A DNA stretch of 19,291 bases from Porphyromonadaceae bacterium UBA7332 (GCA_002471225.1 DKPO01000005.1:1-19291), one strand, 5' to 3'; positions 1 through 8,028 are shown, numbered from the stretch's first letter. The notes: generated from the letters alone by a model not told the origin. Numbers and translations: made by a program.

Positions 1-66
1 TTTGGTAAAGAGGGAGAAGTAAAAGCATCGTTTAACACGAATTTAAAAACGACTCACCTCAATTAA
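1..66 (+). CDS. Possible 3' end of an upstream gene (partial)
   Basis: Reading frame 1 is open from the left edge for 21 codons and ends at TAA (64-66); the other two plus-strand frames stop within about 20 bases. The residues are hydrophilic and mixed (ending KTTHLN), which fits the C-terminus of a soluble or periplasmic protein, but the piece is too short to assign. The next strong plus-strand terminator lies 210 bases downstream (277-321), which is compatible with a plus-strand gene ending here. Chance openness over 66 bases is quite possible, so this is a weak call. Confidence 0.3.
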   Translation, partial: FGKEGEVKASFNTNLKTTHLN

Positions 67-143
67 GTTTATGGGTTGAATAAAGCGAAATACATGGTCT
101 TACGCTGATTAAGATATCCTACAGGAGTTAAGAGAGAGTTTTT

Positions 144-178
144 ATAATTCATAATTTATAATTCATAATTCGTAATTA
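144..178. repeat. Five tandem AT-rich heptamers (ATAATTC type)
   Basis: Five consecutive 7-bp units are visible: ATAATTC, ATAATTT, ATAATTC, ATAATTC, GTAATTA. They lie in noncoding DNA between the putative upstream gene end and the bidirectional terminator. Right after it, at about 181-197, an 8-bp unit CGCATCCG occurs twice in tandem, and CGCGGATG near 236-243 is its approximate inverse. No function is evident; the arrangement may be a slippage-prone spacer or an intergenic repeat family. Confidence 0.75.
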
Positions 179-276
179 ACCGCATCCGCGCATCCGCAAC
201 TAAACGACAGACAGGCATCGTTTTTTAAGGCTTCTTCGCGGATGGTTGTCGACGAGTTAAGTCAGGAGGAGATTAT

Positions 277-321
277 AAAAGAAAAGCTCGTACACAAGGA
301 TTGTATACGAGCTTTTCTTTT
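277..321. terminator. Bidirectional intrinsic terminator
   Basis: The left arm (277-297) and right arm (301-321) form a 21-bp stem with one C-A mismatch (293/305) and a 3-base loop GGA. The arm ends are A-rich on the left (AAAAGAAAA) and T-rich on the right (TTTTCTTTTTTATTT), so an RNA made from either strand carries a U-rich tail after the hairpin. It lies 12 bases beyond the stop codon of the minus-strand small gene (334-600) and would also stop transcription coming from the left edge. Confidence 0.9.
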
Positions 322-333
322 TTATTTGAGGGA

Positions 334-600
334 TTATCGCACAAACACATAGCGGGAGGCAACATCATAAACCTGATCATAATCTATTTCTTTATCAGCG
401 CTTCCGATAAAATCAGACAGAGGAAATAAATTCTCTATCCCTTCTTTTTGAGGAGTGATTTTTACGTCTAATGTTCGTGGATCAATTTGCAAACAAAAAA
501 TGTCCTCATACACTGATTTGTCTTTCAGATATTCCGATAAAAGATCCGAAATACGCCATTCCAGATCATTCCGATCTTGTATTCGCTGATAATCACTCAT
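334..600 (-). CDS. Small acidic protein of unknown function
   Basis: This 88-residue protein starts MSDYQRIQDRNDL and is rich in Asp, Glu and aromatic residues. It has no signal peptide or membrane segment, so it is expected to be cytoplasmic. I do not recognise a family. It is supported as real by a bidirectional terminator immediately after its stop and by a Bacteroides-type -7 box (revcomp TATCTTTG, 628-635) upstream of its ATG. It is divergent from the EcoRII-type restriction-modification operon and may mark the left border of the island, or be a small accessory or immunity-like protein; the sequence does not decide between these. Confidence 0.7.
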   Translation of the reverse strand: MSDYQRIQDRNDLEWRISDLLSEYLKDKSVYEDIFCLQIDPRTLDVKITPQKEGIENLFPLSDFIGSADKEIDYDQVYDVASRYVFVR

Positions 601-627
601 AGTCGTAAGCTTTAAAGTTGATAATCA

Positions 628-635
628 CAAAGATA
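628..635 (-). promoter_or_regulatory. Candidate -7 box for the 88-residue gene
   Basis: Read on the minus strand, TATCTTTG matches the Bacteroidota -7 consensus TAnnTTTG exactly. It lies 28 bases upstream of the ATG at 600. No clear TTG -33 element is seen at the usual distance, so strength is uncertain. Confidence 0.5.
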
Positions 636-767
636 CAGATAGTATTTTAATTATATCACTGAATAACAGATTATTATAAATAGATATCCTTCTATTTTTC
701 AATGAATAAATTTGATCTTAACGTATAACCCCGACAGAGGCTATTCTTGCTGATTATTAAATTACAA

Positions 768-784
768 GTTTACTATTAGTAAAC
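768..784. promoter_or_regulatory. Perfect 17-bp palindrome, candidate operator of the methyltransferase gene
   Basis: GTTTACTA and TAGTAAAC (768-775 and 777-784) are exact inverse complements around a single central T. The palindrome ends 16 bases before the TTG of the candidate methyltransferase promoter. There is no T-run after it and the arms are adjacent, so it reads as a protein-binding dyad rather than a terminator. In the EcoRII and SsoII systems the m5C methyltransferase represses its own gene by binding near its promoter, in SsoII through an N-terminal extension; the enzyme encoded here has such an extension. The assignment to autoregulation is inference. Confidence 0.55.
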
Positions 785-800
785 AAATACTGTTTAACCC

Positions 801-832
801 TTGTAGATATCTGCCAAACGGTATTATCTTTG
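801..832 (+). promoter_or_regulatory. Bacteroides-type promoter of the EcoRII-like operon
   Basis: TTG (801-803) and TATCTTTG (825-832, exact TAnnTTTG) are separated by 21 bases, close to the Bacteroidota sigma-ABfr spacing. Transcription would begin near 838-840, giving a leader of about 20 bases before the ATG at 858. Confidence 0.75.
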
Positions 833-857
833 TAAGAAATCAGGTTGTATTTTTTAT

Positions 858-2105
858 ATGAACAAAAACAAGCATTCATTATATAATGCATCTCTATCTT
901 CTTTTAATCTGAAAAAACAGGAAGATTTAGATCAGTTAGCTATATTATCACATTATCTTCAAAATTTCAATTCAATTGATAACGAACATTTGGAGACATC
1001 CGGAAAGGATATATTACGGGATCGATTCGATTTTCATAACTTAGACGATATTATGGATTCATCATTAATGAGAAATCTTTTTGATGATGTCATGAATGTA
1101 CCGTTCCCTCCTACTGATAATTCCCAATTTACATTCATAGATCTTTTTGCCGGGATGGGAGGATTCAGACTGGCAATGCAAAGTTTGGGCGGACGCTGCA
1201 CGTTCTCATCTGAATGGAACTCTTTCGCGCAAAAGACTTATTTTGCAAACTTCGGAGAAATGCCATTCGGGGATATCACTAAGCAAGAAACTAAACAATA
1301 TATACCAAGGCAGTTCGATGTACTTTGTGCAGGATTCCCTTGTCAACCTTTCTCAATAGCCGGTGTATCTAAAAAGAATAGTTTAGGTCGGGCACATGGA
1401 TTCAAGGATGAAGCACAAGGAACACTTTTCTTTGATGTTGCTGAAATCATTGAAAAGCACCAACCCAAAGCGTTCTTTCTGGAAAATGTAAAGAATCTTG
1501 TATCTCACGATAAAGGAAATACATTCAGAGTTATTTCTAATACACTCCGGGAGTTGGGATATACCATTCATTACCAGGTTATGAACGGTAAGTATTTGGT
1601 TCCACAGAACAGAGAACGTATATTTATCGTTGGATTCAGAAAAGACCTTTTTGGAGATACGACATCTTTTGAATTTCCGGATATTGAAGGTGAATTACCT
1701 AAATTAAAAACAATATTGGATCCAGAGGTGGATGCAAAATACACCTTGACTGATAAATTATGGGAATATCTTCAAAATTATGCAGCCAAACATAAAGCGG
1801 CCGGAAATGGCTTCGGTTTTGGAATGGCTGACCCGGAAGGTATATCGAGAACACTTAGTGCAAGATATTACAAAGACGGATCAGAAATCTTAATACCTCA
1901 AACAGGACTGGATGGCGAAATGATTAATCCCAGAAGACTGACCCCTAAAGAATGTACACGCTTAATGGGATATCCCGAACAATATATTATCAATGCGGTT
2001 TCGGATCTTCAGGGATACAGACAGTGCGGAAACTCTGTGGTTGTACCACTAATCAAAGCGGTTGCTACGAATCTGGTCCAAACGCTATTAAACGAAGAAC
2101 ACTGA
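858..2105 (+). CDS. DNA (cytosine-5) methyltransferase, Dcm/M.EcoRII type, predicted CCWGG
   Basis: This enzyme transfers a methyl group from S-adenosylmethionine to C5 of cytosine and should protect host DNA from the endonuclease encoded next door. All m5C-methyltransferase landmarks are visible in the 415 residues: motif I FIDLFAGMGG (93-102), the catalytic GFPCQPFS loop with Cys162, ENVKN (209-213), QNRERIFIVGF (250-260), RRLTPKECTRLMGYP (359-373) and QCGNSVVVP (389-397). The target-recognition region (about 265-350) contains GNGFGFG and RTLSARYYKDGSEILI, which closely resemble Dcm/M.EcoRII as I remember them, so CCWGG is the likely target. About 90 residues precede motif I, as in Dcm and M.EcoRII; in M.SsoII such an extension binds the gene's own operator. 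The stop is 16 bases before the endonuclease ATG, so the two genes form an operon. Confidence 0.95.
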   Translation: MNKNKHSLYNASLSSFNLKKQEDLDQLAILSHYLQNFNSIDNEHLETSGKDILRDRFDFHNLDDIMDSSLMRNLFDDVMNVPFPPTDNSQFTFIDLFAGMGGFRLAMQSLGGRCTFSSEWNSFAQKTYFANFGEMPFGDITKQETKQYIPRQFDVLCAGFPCQPFSIAGVSKKNSLGRAHGFKDEAQGTLFFDVAEIIEKHQPKAFFLENVKNLVSHDKGNTFRVISNTLRELGYTIHYQVMNGKYLVPQNRERIFIVGFRKDLFGDTTSFEFPDIEGELPKLKTILDPEVDAKYTLTDKLWEYLQNYAAKHKAAGNGFGFGMADPEGISRTLSARYYKDGSEILIPQTGLDGEMINPRRLTPKECTRLMGYPEQYIINAVSDLQGYRQCGNSVVVPLIKAVATNLVQTLLNEEH

Positions 2106-2121
2106 TATAAACTTTACTACT

Positions 2122-3297
2122 ATGGAAAAACATATTATTGATTTAGCAATTAATTCGGTCAAACAATCTAAAAATGCATTCTGTAAATTCATTTCAGCTA
2201 ATGATGCAGGTGAAACAGGTGCACACCAGGCTGGCTTTTACATGCCGAAGGATACTGTTCCTCTGATGTTTGAGACTCTCGGAGTAAAAGGAGAGAATAA
2301 AGATCGATTTATTAAAATAAAATGGCAAGATGACTTTGAGACAGAAAGTCGTTTTATATACTATGGCAAGGGTAGCAGAAATGAATACCGTCTGACGCGA
2401 TTCGGGAAAGGGTTTCCTTTCCTGCGCGAACAGAACGTTGGTGATCTGCTTATTCTTGCGCATATAGAGGATGATCAATACGAAGGGTTTGTATTAAGCC
2501 ATGATATAGATATCGAAGCATTCTTTACAGAGTTCAATTTAACGTCTGATCTGACTAACCGCTTAATATCCAAAGACAACTCGGTAAATATACAAGACAG
2601 AATGGCTCAGGAATTTATGCGTTTTATTAATCTGTGTCAAACAGATTTCCCTACATCAGCCGAAATGTCTGATACGGCCAGAGCCGTTTATAATCAATTA
2701 AACAGACTGGACCCTGCCAAAATTCTAAAATCTACGGATCAGGTTCTTTTAGAATGGATCGATACAGAATATAGCTTATTCAAGACCTTCGAGAATATCC
2801 GGTATCAATATAAACTTTCAGCTCCGTTCCCAAACGTTGAAGAGCTGATCATGTTTGCCAACTCCGTATTAAACAGACGTAAGAGCAGAGCTGGTAAGGC
2901 ATTGGAAAACCACCTTACAGAGATGTTCAGATATGCGCAGCTAAAATTCGAGACACAAGGCCGCACGGAATTAAACAAGCGTCCGGATTTTCTGTTTCCC
3001 GGATCAACGGAATACCAGAATATCATGTTTGATAAAAATAAACTTATCTGTTTAGGTGCTAAAACAACCTGCAAAGATCGTTGGAGACAGATTTTGACAG
3101 AAGCTGAGAAAATTGAAGTGAAACATCTTTTCACCCTCCAGCAGGGAATATCAAAGAATCAACTGAAAGAGATGGAAGACAGCAGAGTTCAGCTTGTCGT
3201 TCCTGAATCTTATATCGGATCTTTTGATAAAAGCTTTCAGCCAAAGATTATGTCTTTGAAGACTTTTATAGAGTATGTGCAGGAGGTACAGAGGTGA
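2122..3297 (+). CDS. EcoRII-type restriction endonuclease (Type IIE), predicted CCWGG
   Basis: The 391-residue protein is the nuclease partner of the preceding methyltransferase and should cut unmethylated CCWGG in incoming DNA. The N-terminal half (about 1-180, with SANDAGETGAHQAGFYMPK) matches the effector-binding domain of EcoRII, the domain absent from short relatives such as PspGI; full-length EcoRII enzymes (404 residues) need a second site copy for activation. The C-terminal catalytic half carries AGKALENHL (Glu262), RPDF (287-290) and LGAKTTCKDRWRQIL (from 311). Tyr298, Lys314 and Arg320 have exactly the spacing (16 and 6) of the EcoRII active-site residues Tyr308, Lys324 and Arg330. 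The protein is full length with no sign of decay, and the gene is followed by a long hairpin. Confidence 0.95.
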   Translation: MEKHIIDLAINSVKQSKNAFCKFISANDAGETGAHQAGFYMPKDTVPLMFETLGVKGENKDRFIKIKWQDDFETESRFIYYGKGSRNEYRLTRFGKGFPFLREQNVGDLLILAHIEDDQYEGFVLSHDIDIEAFFTEFNLTSDLTNRLISKDNSVNIQDRMAQEFMRFINLCQTDFPTSAEMSDTARAVYNQLNRLDPAKILKSTDQVLLEWIDTEYSLFKTFENIRYQYKLSAPFPNVEELIMFANSVLNRRKSRAGKALENHLTEMFRYAQLKFETQGRTELNKRPDFLFPGSTEYQNIMFDKNKLICLGAKTTCKDRWRQILTEAEKIEVKHLFTLQQGISKNQLKEMEDSRVQLVVPESYIGSFDKSFQPKIMSLKTFIEYVQEVQR

Positions 3298-3298
3298 A

Positions 3299-3350
3299 AA
3301 ACAAAGGACAAATCTTAGAATATTTGTATTCTAGGGTTTGTCCTTTGTTT
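3299..3350 (+). terminator. Long hairpin after the EcoRII-like operon
   Basis: Arms 3299-3312 and 3337-3350 pair perfectly (AAACAAAGGACAAA with its inverse complement), and pairing continues inward with two G-T wobbles to a TTTG loop (3323-3326), giving a stem of about 24 bp. It starts one base after the endonuclease stop codon. The tail is TTTGTTTATTAC, a moderate U-tract, so terminator or mRNA 3' stabilising hairpin are both reasonable. Confidence 0.8.
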
Positions 3351-3393
3351 ATTACAATAACTTGTAAGCCGGGGTTATGATGGGTTACAATAG

Positions 3394-3435
3394 AAAACCT
3401 TGAGATAAAATTGTTAAGTTCAATCTCAAGGTTTT
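3394..3435. terminator. Second hairpin in the convergent gap, likely terminator
   Basis: AAAACCTTGAGAT (3394-3406) and ATCTCAAGGTTTT (3423-3435) form a perfect 13-bp stem around a 16-base loop. On the plus strand it is followed by ATTATATATATA; on the minus strand by CTATTG. It lies between the two convergent restriction operons and could insulate them in either direction, serving as the terminator of the minus-strand operon that ends at 3537. Confidence 0.7.
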
Positions 3436-3536
3436 ATTATATATATACGGAGTTTACCAAAGACTTATTGTATGCTTTGTGTCCATTCCGTTTCTAAACA
3501 AAAAAGTCATCTTCATAATATTCTGAATTAATGCTT

Positions 3537-5930
3537 CTATACGCAATCCACTATAATATCTTTGATGATTGACATTCTCGGACTTCTCACATCTTTGTTT
3601 TCCGATTTGGTGCGTTCAACCTTTTCTCTGTCAACAGACATCATATTGTCGCTTACAACATCTCCAAGCTGAAATAGCAAGTGGATTGCTGGTTTGCCCT
3701 TTGTCGCTTCATATTCTTCTGGTGTCATAGATGACTTGGCTAACTCATGATAATGCCTTGCAAGTGTTTGTTCTTCGCTAACTGAAGGTACAACCTGTGG
3801 CTTTTCGACAATCTGATATACTCTATTCTTGGCTTTATCCCCTGAACCTCTATTGGTTAATAAGATATATTTAGCCTCTGAAAACTCCTGAACAGCAGTA
3901 AATGCCTCTTTGACCATATCCAAGCTGATAGCGATAAAGTTGTACTTTTCTATGTTGTCCCACGTTGAATTATGAATCTCAACAAAAATTAGAACTTTTT
4001 CTTCAAACATTTTCTGATTTTCCGGCAAAGCAACATCTATGCGTTCCAGTGTCCCTACATCAGATATGCTATCTATGCTCATTTGAGCAGTTAACTCAAA
4101 CGGCTCACTTACATAGAAATGTGATTGTAGTGATGCTACAACATCCCTATTCTTTTGCAGTTCCGAATGGGTTTTTGAACCTGACAACCTTTTCACTACG
4201 GCTGATTCACTCTTCATCAATGCTAGTACAAGGTAATTGCTATCCGTATGTGGTCGATATAATTTGCCATTAAGCTGATGAAAATTCTCTTTTATAAAGT
4301 GATAGCAGTCCTTACCAGCTTTTGGTTGCAATGTGCGGAACTCATACAAATCATTAAGTGTAGATTGTATCTTCGTTCGGAACTCATTACGAACATAGCT
4401 TCGCCATGCGCTTTGCTTATTCTTATTTTGGCGACTATACAAAGAAACGATGTAAAGAAAGTTTACATCATAGTGACAAAGCAATAGTGTATCACGGTCG
4501 AACAGACGATTCTCAAATTGGCGGTTTAGCTTCACTCCATTGGGTTGCGCCTTCAGTGCACTTTCGTCAAAAGATAAATACTTCTGCTTCTCATCATCCG
4601 ACTTGTATGGTATTCGGGCACTGATGAAGAAGTTAGGAATAGGATTATAACCTTCCGTTAGCTCATCACGTAACACTGGTTGGACCTCATAATCAGACTT
4701 ATTATCCAATCCCAAGAAGAGGTTCATATTCCATTGTATCACGTTGCGAGCATAGGTATATTGTTTATAAACTGACTTTTCGCTTATTTGGGTCCGGTCG
4801 TTCTGTAATCGCTTATAATACTTACTATCGCCAATGTAATAGGTCAACTCAGCGGGTATATCTGATTGTTCTATCAAGCCGTTTCCAATGAAAATATGGT
4901 CAACTAGTTTGCCATCTTTTTGTTTAGAAAGTTCTTCAGGCAGCTGTCGATGCTTCTTATCACTGATAAGATCATCGATCATCACCTCAAAGATATGCTC
5001 AAAGTTCTTGGCAAGAAGATAGTCCTCTGCATGGTGATTCATTGCTATCTCATACTCTCTATCAAAGAAAGCATAGCACAAATCCCATATTCGCAATGCC
5101 TTGTCAGAGAAATACTTGTACTTTATCTGATTAAGTTTTCTGCATCCCATCTTTTTGTTGATATAGAGACTCTTCAGCTTGCTACAGCTGATAAGATTGT
5201 AGTTCAGGTTGATGTCAAACGTAAAACCATGTGTCTGGCTAATGTATTTCAAAATGGAGAAATATATAACCAGCAGCTCTTCATCAAAATTGAGAACCTT
5301 TCGTTTAATAATAGGATTCGTATAGACAGGGACTCCCTTTTGTATTATAGCCTGGGTCTGTGAAATGGTTTTCGACCAATGAATCTTTTCGTAACCTGAG
5401 TGGAGATTCTTGGAGATGAAGGTGAAATAGTCCTGATTGTTACGATTGAAATCACGAAGTGCTATAATCACATCAAGCAAGGTGTTGTGTTTCTGCTTCT
5501 TTCCACGGCTCTCTGTCTGATGTTCTTTCGATTCAAGAATATTATCGTTATTTGTTTCTTTATAAACTGCAATAGTCCGATAAATCCAAATAGCCAAAGT
5601 AGAAAGAAATTCTTTATAATCCTTTCCTTGTTGCTCTGTAAATCGGCTCTTGATAGCCTCATTATCAAAGTCTATGATACTTTGAGGTGATGCGCCAAAA
5701 ATCGTATCTGCCTCATTGGTTTCATCCTGCTCGCCTGTCAATACCACTTTAGGCAAGAAGAATACCACATCTTTAGCTGCCTTACTATAGACATAACCTA
5801 CATACCCGAAACTTGCAATTTCCTCTTTTTGTGGAAAAGAAACTAAATCTTTGAGTATATATCTGATTGACTGTCCATCTCTAATGATGGTGTCTAATTT
5901 GTAGGGGTAATCTTCAATGAATAGTAGCAT
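3537..5930 (-). CDS. McrC/LlaJI-like PD-(D/E)XK restriction endonuclease subunit
   Basis: This 797-residue protein is predicted to be the nuclease subunit that works with the McrB-like GTPase encoded immediately upstream; the two genes are separated by one base (TAG C ATG), a sign of translational coupling. The likely active site is Glu311 in FEHIFEVMIDD, Asp344 in LVDHIF, Asp368 and Lys370 in YYIGDSKYYK, with Gln390 in KQYTYA: the order expected of a PD-(D/E)XK nuclease. The overall arrangement resembles the second restriction subunit (R2) of LlaJI and E. coli McrC. It is much longer than McrC (about 350 residues): nearly 400 residues follow the nuclease core and I cannot assign them. There are no membrane segments. 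The start MLLFIEDYPYK is supported by the tight coupling. Confidence 0.85.
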   Translation of the reverse strand: MLLFIEDYPYKLDTIIRDGQSIRYILKDLVSFPQKEEIASFGYVGYVYSKAAKDVVFFLPKVVLTGEQDETNEADTIFGASPQSIIDFDNEAIKSRFTEQQGKDYKEFLSTLAIWIYRTIAVYKETNNDNILESKEHQTESRGKKQKHNTLLDVIIALRDFNRNNQDYFTFISKNLHSGYEKIHWSKTISQTQAIIQKGVPVYTNPIIKRKVLNFDEELLVIYFSILKYISQTHGFTFDINLNYNLISCSKLKSLYINKKMGCRKLNQIKYKYFSDKALRIWDLCYAFFDREYEIAMNHHAEDYLLAKNFEHIFEVMIDDLISDKKHRQLPEELSKQKDGKLVDHIFIGNGLIEQSDIPAELTYYIGDSKYYKRLQNDRTQISEKSVYKQYTYARNVIQWNMNLFLGLDNKSDYEVQPVLRDELTEGYNPIPNFFISARIPYKSDDEKQKYLSFDESALKAQPNGVKLNRQFENRLFDRDTLLLCHYDVNFLYIVSLYSRQNKNKQSAWRSYVRNEFRTKIQSTLNDLYEFRTLQPKAGKDCYHFIKENFHQLNGKLYRPHTDSNYLVLALMKSESAVVKRLSGSKTHSELQKNRDVVASLQSHFYVSEPFELTAQMSIDSISDVGTLERIDVALPENQKMFEEKVLIFVEIHNSTWDNIEKYNFIAISLDMVKEAFTAVQEFSEAKYILLTNRGSGDKAKNRVYQIVEKPQVVPSVSEEQTLARHYHELAKSSMTPEEYEATKGKPAIHLLFQLGDVVSDNMMSVDREKVERTKSENKDVRSPRMSIIKDIIVDCV

Positions 5931-5931
5931 G

Positions 5932-8025
5932 CTATCTTACCTGAATATTTATACCCCATTCTTCTTTAACAGCTTTGACAAATGACTCCATGTTACCTTT
6001 GTTTTTAGTTGTTAAATCGCCCCAATCTTTCCAAACATATAACGATGTACCATTATAATCTATTTTTTCCCAACGATTGCTTGCACGCTTATTGGCTTCT
6101 TGCGGGTTCCTTCCTTCTTTTTCTGCCTCTGTTTCGGCTCTTTCAATATATTGATTATATCCACTAATGTCTGTTATCAAATTAGTGATGGGGTGAGTTG
6201 TAGCTTTATTTCTATTATTATTGGCCGTATTTTTTACTCTTTCCCAAGATTGAATAAGTTCATCTATTGTTTGACTATTAAACTTCTTTATATACTTATT
6301 AAAGACAACTTTTGCTAAATCCGTTTTAAGAAAAACCTTATCATCAATCAAATATTCTCTATTTGATTGTGAATTTTCTTCTTCACTATACGAAATATCA
6401 TAATTAATTGCTTCATCATTTTCTATTGGATTAACCCCCAAGAAATTCATCCACCCTTGCAATTTTTGTACTTTATTAGCTTCATCGAAGAACTCTGAGA
6501 AGGTCACATCTGTTTCGTCATTACCAATTTTAACTCGGAAGATTTCTCCTTCATCATCTTTGCAAACATCATTCCATAGGTAGAAGATGATTTTATTAAG
6601 CAAAAGATCTTGACTGATAATACCTCCTTTGTTTTTTACATTGACAAAGTAGTCTCCAATCTTCTTATCTTCAGAATTTGTCGCATTTTGAATTTTATCG
6701 TTGATAACTTTTTGAAAATTAATCCATGCATACTCTAAATATCCAATAATAATTTTCCAATCTGTGTTGCAGTAGCGAATTGGAATATATTCCCAGTCCC
6801 ATCTACGTTTGAAGGCACTATCAATTGGGAACAAGCTTTGATCGCTGGTGTTCATGGTTGCCCAAATGTAGAGATTCGACGGCAAGCACAACTCTCCACC
6901 AGTAATACCCACACTATCAGCTCCTAATTCCTTTTGTAGGAAAGCACATAAATCGGCATCTGCTTTTATAGGATATTCTGAAACTCCATCTTCATTTCTA
7001 TCTAGAAGCTGGAATAGGTCACCAAATATTTGAGCACAATTACCTCTATTAATCTCTTCTATAATTAGATATAGCTCCTCTTCAGGCGATTGATATGCTT
7101 TTATATAGGCATTAGTGAAGGCTTGCGGAATAAACTCATACTCAATGTTTTTTTCTACAATTGGCTCACCTTGCTTTTTATTTCTCAAATAATCTTCCTG
7201 AGGGTATTTAAGCAGCACAGTCTTGTCCTGATTAGCTTCATAGCGATGCCCTAGCTTCATGGTAGGTTTGTAACTACCCACAAATGTGGCATAGTCACTA
7301 TCAGGATGGAATGTAGTGCGAATGATTTGATCCTTGCTAACACCTTGTAAAACCTTTTTTATACTAAACGACTTACCCGTACCTGGTGCACCATAGAAAA
7401 TCGTTTGAATCGCATAATTTAAAGAATTATTTTTTTTAAAATCATTCTTATTCAAATCAAAAGTTTCAAAAAAAGTCTTCTTATCATTCCTATCAAACAT
7501 ACGCATTATATTTTTGTAATCTTTGTTTAATTTAATACAGTCACCCTCTATTATTATAACTTGTGAATAATTTCTGATGACGTTTGATAATATATCGGAG
7601 TTTTGAATCTCTTCTTTAAATATTTCAAAGAAAAGATCATTTTTATTCACTTCGCCATTGCTCTTTTCTATAATCTCGACTATACTTTTAACAATAAAAA
7701 CAGGTCTCTTTAAATTATGAAAACCTTTTTTAGTGTATGGATTTGGGACATAGTAATGCTGTATCCAAAACCTAAGATATTTTTCGGCATCTTCATTTGT
7801 TATATCTTTAAAAAAACGAGGATAATAAATATTATCACTTGATTCATAATACAACCCTAATTGACATGCTAATTGATACGGAGTATGAAAAAAGTCACCT
7901 TTCCAATTACTCGCCATATGATCTCTAAAATCACTTTTATTCATTACCTTATGAGGTAAAGCATTTACTAACTCACATATCGTATTAGGAGTTGGATTTC
8001 TCCATCTGCATATAGGATCTGCCAT
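5932..8025 (-). CDS. McrB-like AAA+ GTPase of a LlaJI-type restriction system
   Basis: This 697-residue protein should form the GTP-hydrolysing, DNA-binding ring that drives the McrC-like nuclease. The AAA+ core shows Walker A GAPGTGKS (212-219), a Walker B with the McrB-type sequence LYLIIEEINRGN (318-329), MNTSDQS (391-397; McrB enzymes carry MNTADRS, the guanine-binding signature) and DSAFKRRWDWEY (402-413). The first ~200 residues (opening RWRNPTPNTICELVNALPHK) are not the E. coli McrB methyl-binding domain and probably carry DNA specificity. A C-terminal module of about 140 residues (558-697, with SLYVWKDWGD) is also extra and unassigned. The start is 3 bases after the methyltransferase stop, with GGAGAG upstream as a possible ribosome-binding site. 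The gene is AT-rich. Confidence 0.9.
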   Translation of the reverse strand: MADPICRWRNPTPNTICELVNALPHKVMNKSDFRDHMASNWKGDFFHTPYQLACQLGLYYESSDNIYYPRFFKDITNEDAEKYLRFWIQHYYVPNPYTKKGFHNLKRPVFIVKSIVEIIEKSNGEVNKNDLFFEIFKEEIQNSDILSNVIRNYSQVIIIEGDCIKLNKDYKNIMRMFDRNDKKTFFETFDLNKNDFKKNNSLNYAIQTIFYGAPGTGKSFSIKKVLQGVSKDQIIRTTFHPDSDYATFVGSYKPTMKLGHRYEANQDKTVLLKYPQEDYLRNKKQGEPIVEKNIEYEFIPQAFTNAYIKAYQSPEEELYLIIEEINRGNCAQIFGDLFQLLDRNEDGVSEYPIKADADLCAFLQKELGADSVGITGGELCLPSNLYIWATMNTSDQSLFPIDSAFKRRWDWEYIPIRYCNTDWKIIIGYLEYAWINFQKVINDKIQNATNSEDKKIGDYFVNVKNKGGIISQDLLLNKIIFYLWNDVCKDDEGEIFRVKIGNDETDVTFSEFFDEANKVQKLQGWMNFLGVNPIENDEAINYDISYSEEENSQSNREYLIDDKVFLKTDLAKVVFNKYIKKFNSQTIDELIQSWERVKNTANNNRNKATTHPITNLITDISGYNQYIERAETEAEKEGRNPQEANKRASNRWEKIDYNGTSLYVWKDWGDLTTKNKGNMESFVKAVKEEWGINIQVR

Positions 8026-8028
8026 TAT

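Noticed and set aside
4278..5690. Several plus-strand frames opposite the McrC-like gene
   Set aside because: They lie entirely within a coherent nuclease gene, have no family resemblance and no promoter or ribosome-binding support.
3537..8025. Classical modification-dependent (Type IV) McrBC
   Set aside because: An m5C methyltransferase heads the same operon and another lies nearby, which would make a general methylcytosine-dependent nuclease self-destructive; the N-terminal region also does not resemble the E. coli McrB binding domain.
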